From positions 20,787,453-20,851,452 of the forward strand of contig JAAONU010000006.1 of assembly GCA_012932295.1 (NCBI GenBank): 64,000 nt of DNA, read 5' to 3'. The first letter of the stretch is position 1. Each line of letters starts with the position of its first letter. The notes under the pieces are model-generated. The model was not told where the DNA came from, ran no database searches, and saw only the letters and a program-made list of their open reading frames with translations. Source of the stretch: Cyclina sinensis (Eukaryota > Mollusca > Bivalvia > Venerida > Veneridae). A program made the position numbers and the translations under genes. Shown here one piece after another: positions 62,512 to 64,000 of the stretch.

Positions 62512-63005
62512 TTAAGAAGTTATTTGTAGTATGTAACTAAAGTTCCACTTACCAACTTCTTTATGGAAGTAAGTTGGGAATTGAAGCGAATTACCAACTT
62601 CATTATGGAAGTAAGTTGGAAATAGAAGCGAATTACCAACTTCGACATCCTTATGGAAGTAAGTTGGGAATTGAAGCGACTTACCAACTTCGACATCCTT
62701 ATGGAAGTAAGTTGGGAATTGAAGCGACTTACCAACTTCATTATGGAAGTAAGTTGGAAATAGAGGCGAATTACCAACTTCGACATCCTTATGGAAGTAA
62801 GTTGGGGATAGAAGCGAATTACCAACTTCGACATCCTTATGGAAGTAAGTTGGGAATTGAAGCGACTTACCAACTTCATTATGGAAGTAAGTTGGAAATA
62901 GAAGCGAATTACCAACTTTGACATCCTTATGGAAGTAAGTTGGAAATAGAAGCGAATTACCAACTTCGACATCCTTATGGAAGTAAGTTGGGGATTGAAC
63001 TGGTA
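62512..63005. repeat. 42/48-bp mixed tandem array with hairpin units
   Basis: The 48-bp unit 'ttatggaagtaagttgggaa' then 'ttgaagcgacttaccaactt' then 'cgacatcc' alternates with a 42-bp version lacking the last segment. AAGTTGG and CCAACTT form inverted arms in each unit. Both unit lengths are multiples of three, so frames to 167 codons stay open on both strands; not genes. Confidence 0.88.
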
Positions 63006-63440
63006 ACCTGATCAACCTAGACGACGAAAAACTTGATCATATTGCTAAAGAAATTATTTGTACTATATAACTAAAGATCGATCAACCTTCTGAAAGGCTG
63101 GTTGGGATTCGAGCGAATAACCAAATGAGTAACCTGACGTGACTTATCAATATGGTGTTGGTGGTGGGGGTGCAATCGTAACAACTCGGCCATTTCCGAC
63201 AGCTTCGTATACAGACTTATTGAAATCGCCCAAGGTGTTCCGATTATGGGGGGGTTTGTGTTTCTAGCGCCCGTGTAAACAGTAGAAAATCCTGTCTGAT
63301 ATGCAAGAAAAACTGTTGTGTTGAGATGCTAGCTTCATTTACGCTTATGTATAAACTTAAACATATTGCTAATGAAATTACTATTTCTATACTTTAATCA
63401 AATAGGTTACTAGGTCAGATCAGTGCCTATAAGAATATTA
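63006..63440. other. Unassigned, partly related to the preceding repeat
   Basis: Contains 'gaaaggctggttgggattcgagcgaataacc', a diverged trace of the 42/48-bp family, but no gene. Confidence 0.4.
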
Positions 63441-63454
63441 TACTGGTACCGGCA

Positions 63455-63595
63455 AAGTCGGGAATATCCGGCTCGAGGGTAACTGTTAAGCGGTAACGAG
63501 GCTCCGGCTCGAGGGCAACTGTTTAAGGCGGTAACGAGGTTGTGCCGAGTTACCCCTGAACAGTTACCCGAGAAAGGTGTCCGGCTGAAAAAAAA
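63455..63595. repeat. Short direct and inverted repeat cluster
   Basis: 'ccggctcgagggtaactgtt...gcggtaacgaggct' occurs twice (63469 and 63512). Its inverse 'aacagttacccgag' lies at 63559, giving a GC-richer potential foldback. Confidence 0.6.
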
Positions 63596-64000
63596 GAAAA
63601 AAAACATTATATTTTTTTCTAGGACATTCCTTCTGGTGTTTCGAATTGAGGATGAACTAAATTTATCTTCTCCCTGTTTAATGCACTGAATGAATGTACA
63701 TAATTTGCGATATTAGAACGAGAGTGATAAAAGATGAATGGTTAGTAATGTTTTTATTTCATTCGTAATGATCATGCGTTTATTAAAATTATCATTATTG
63801 TACGTGGGCATATGTATGTGGTTTTCGTATGCATTTATACATCACCGTATAAATTTAGTGACATCCCCGAAGGTCACATTTTCATTATAAATGATCCCAT
63901 TTGATGTTCACATGTCTAATCATGAACTACGTTTATGTGTATTCGTTGCTGCTGGTTATTTATGTTGTTTTAAAAATAATGACTACAATACGGATTTTCT
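63596..64000. other. AT-rich window end, nothing recognised
   Basis: No feature supported. Confidence 0.45.

Overview
The window looks like nuclear DNA from a bivalve mollusc. It is AT-rich, the genes are intron-split with GT-AG sites, and it is loaded with tRNA-headed SINEs, foldback elements, minisatellites and the diverged 'tgaccttgacctt / gacggacggac' repeat families common in bivalves. The only convincing genes form a small cluster of secreted C1q-domain (C1qDC) proteins, a family known to be greatly expanded in bivalves. Nothing narrows the species further with certainty; a heterodont (clam-type) bivalve is a guess.

Genes: three intact two-exon C1qDC genes lie on the + strand (13660-16609, 42084-43364, 51430-52864). 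Each has exon 1 (signal peptide, short coiled coil, dibasic KR at the junction), a phase-1 intron, and an exon 2 of exactly 452 nt (basic linker, then a 140-residue C1q domain). All three carry a CACGTG E-box 109-115 nt before the ATG with a TATA-like sequence just downstream. A fourth, degenerate copy (30033-30470) still has intron-like flanking sequence, so it is a duplicated rather than a retro-copied pseudogene. A decayed Tc1/mariner transposase lies at 45472-46354. No other protein-coding gene is supported.

Layout: 0-11 kb holds diverged interspersed repeats and otherwise unassigned AT-rich DNA. 11.2-13.4 kb holds two tandem arrays that run up to the first gene's promoter. 13.5-16.6 kb is C1qDC gene A. 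18.5-23.5 kb is a 46-bp array followed by a 4.7-kb array of 38-bp units. 24.6-27.5 kb is a 70-bp satellite with a hairpin and a TGACTCA loop in each unit and an 11-mer higher-order repeat. 28-35 kb holds SINEs, the C1q pseudogene and small inverted repeats. 37.1-38.75 kb is an apparently complete foldback element with 9-bp target-site duplications, followed by a 54-bp array (38.8-39.4 kb). 42-43.4 kb is C1qDC gene C. 45.4-46.4 kb is the Tc1 remnant. 49-51 kb holds two large hairpins. 51.3-52.9 kb is C1qDC gene D. 59.4-61 kb and 61.7-63 kb are further tandem families.

The C1qDC proteins are inferred to be secreted recognition molecules that oligomerise through the coiled coil and bind ligand through the C1q head. 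The most striking evolutionary signal is that the C1q-coding part of exon 2 is about 96% identical between genes A and C while exon 1, introns and flanks are strongly diverged, suggesting exon-limited gene conversion.
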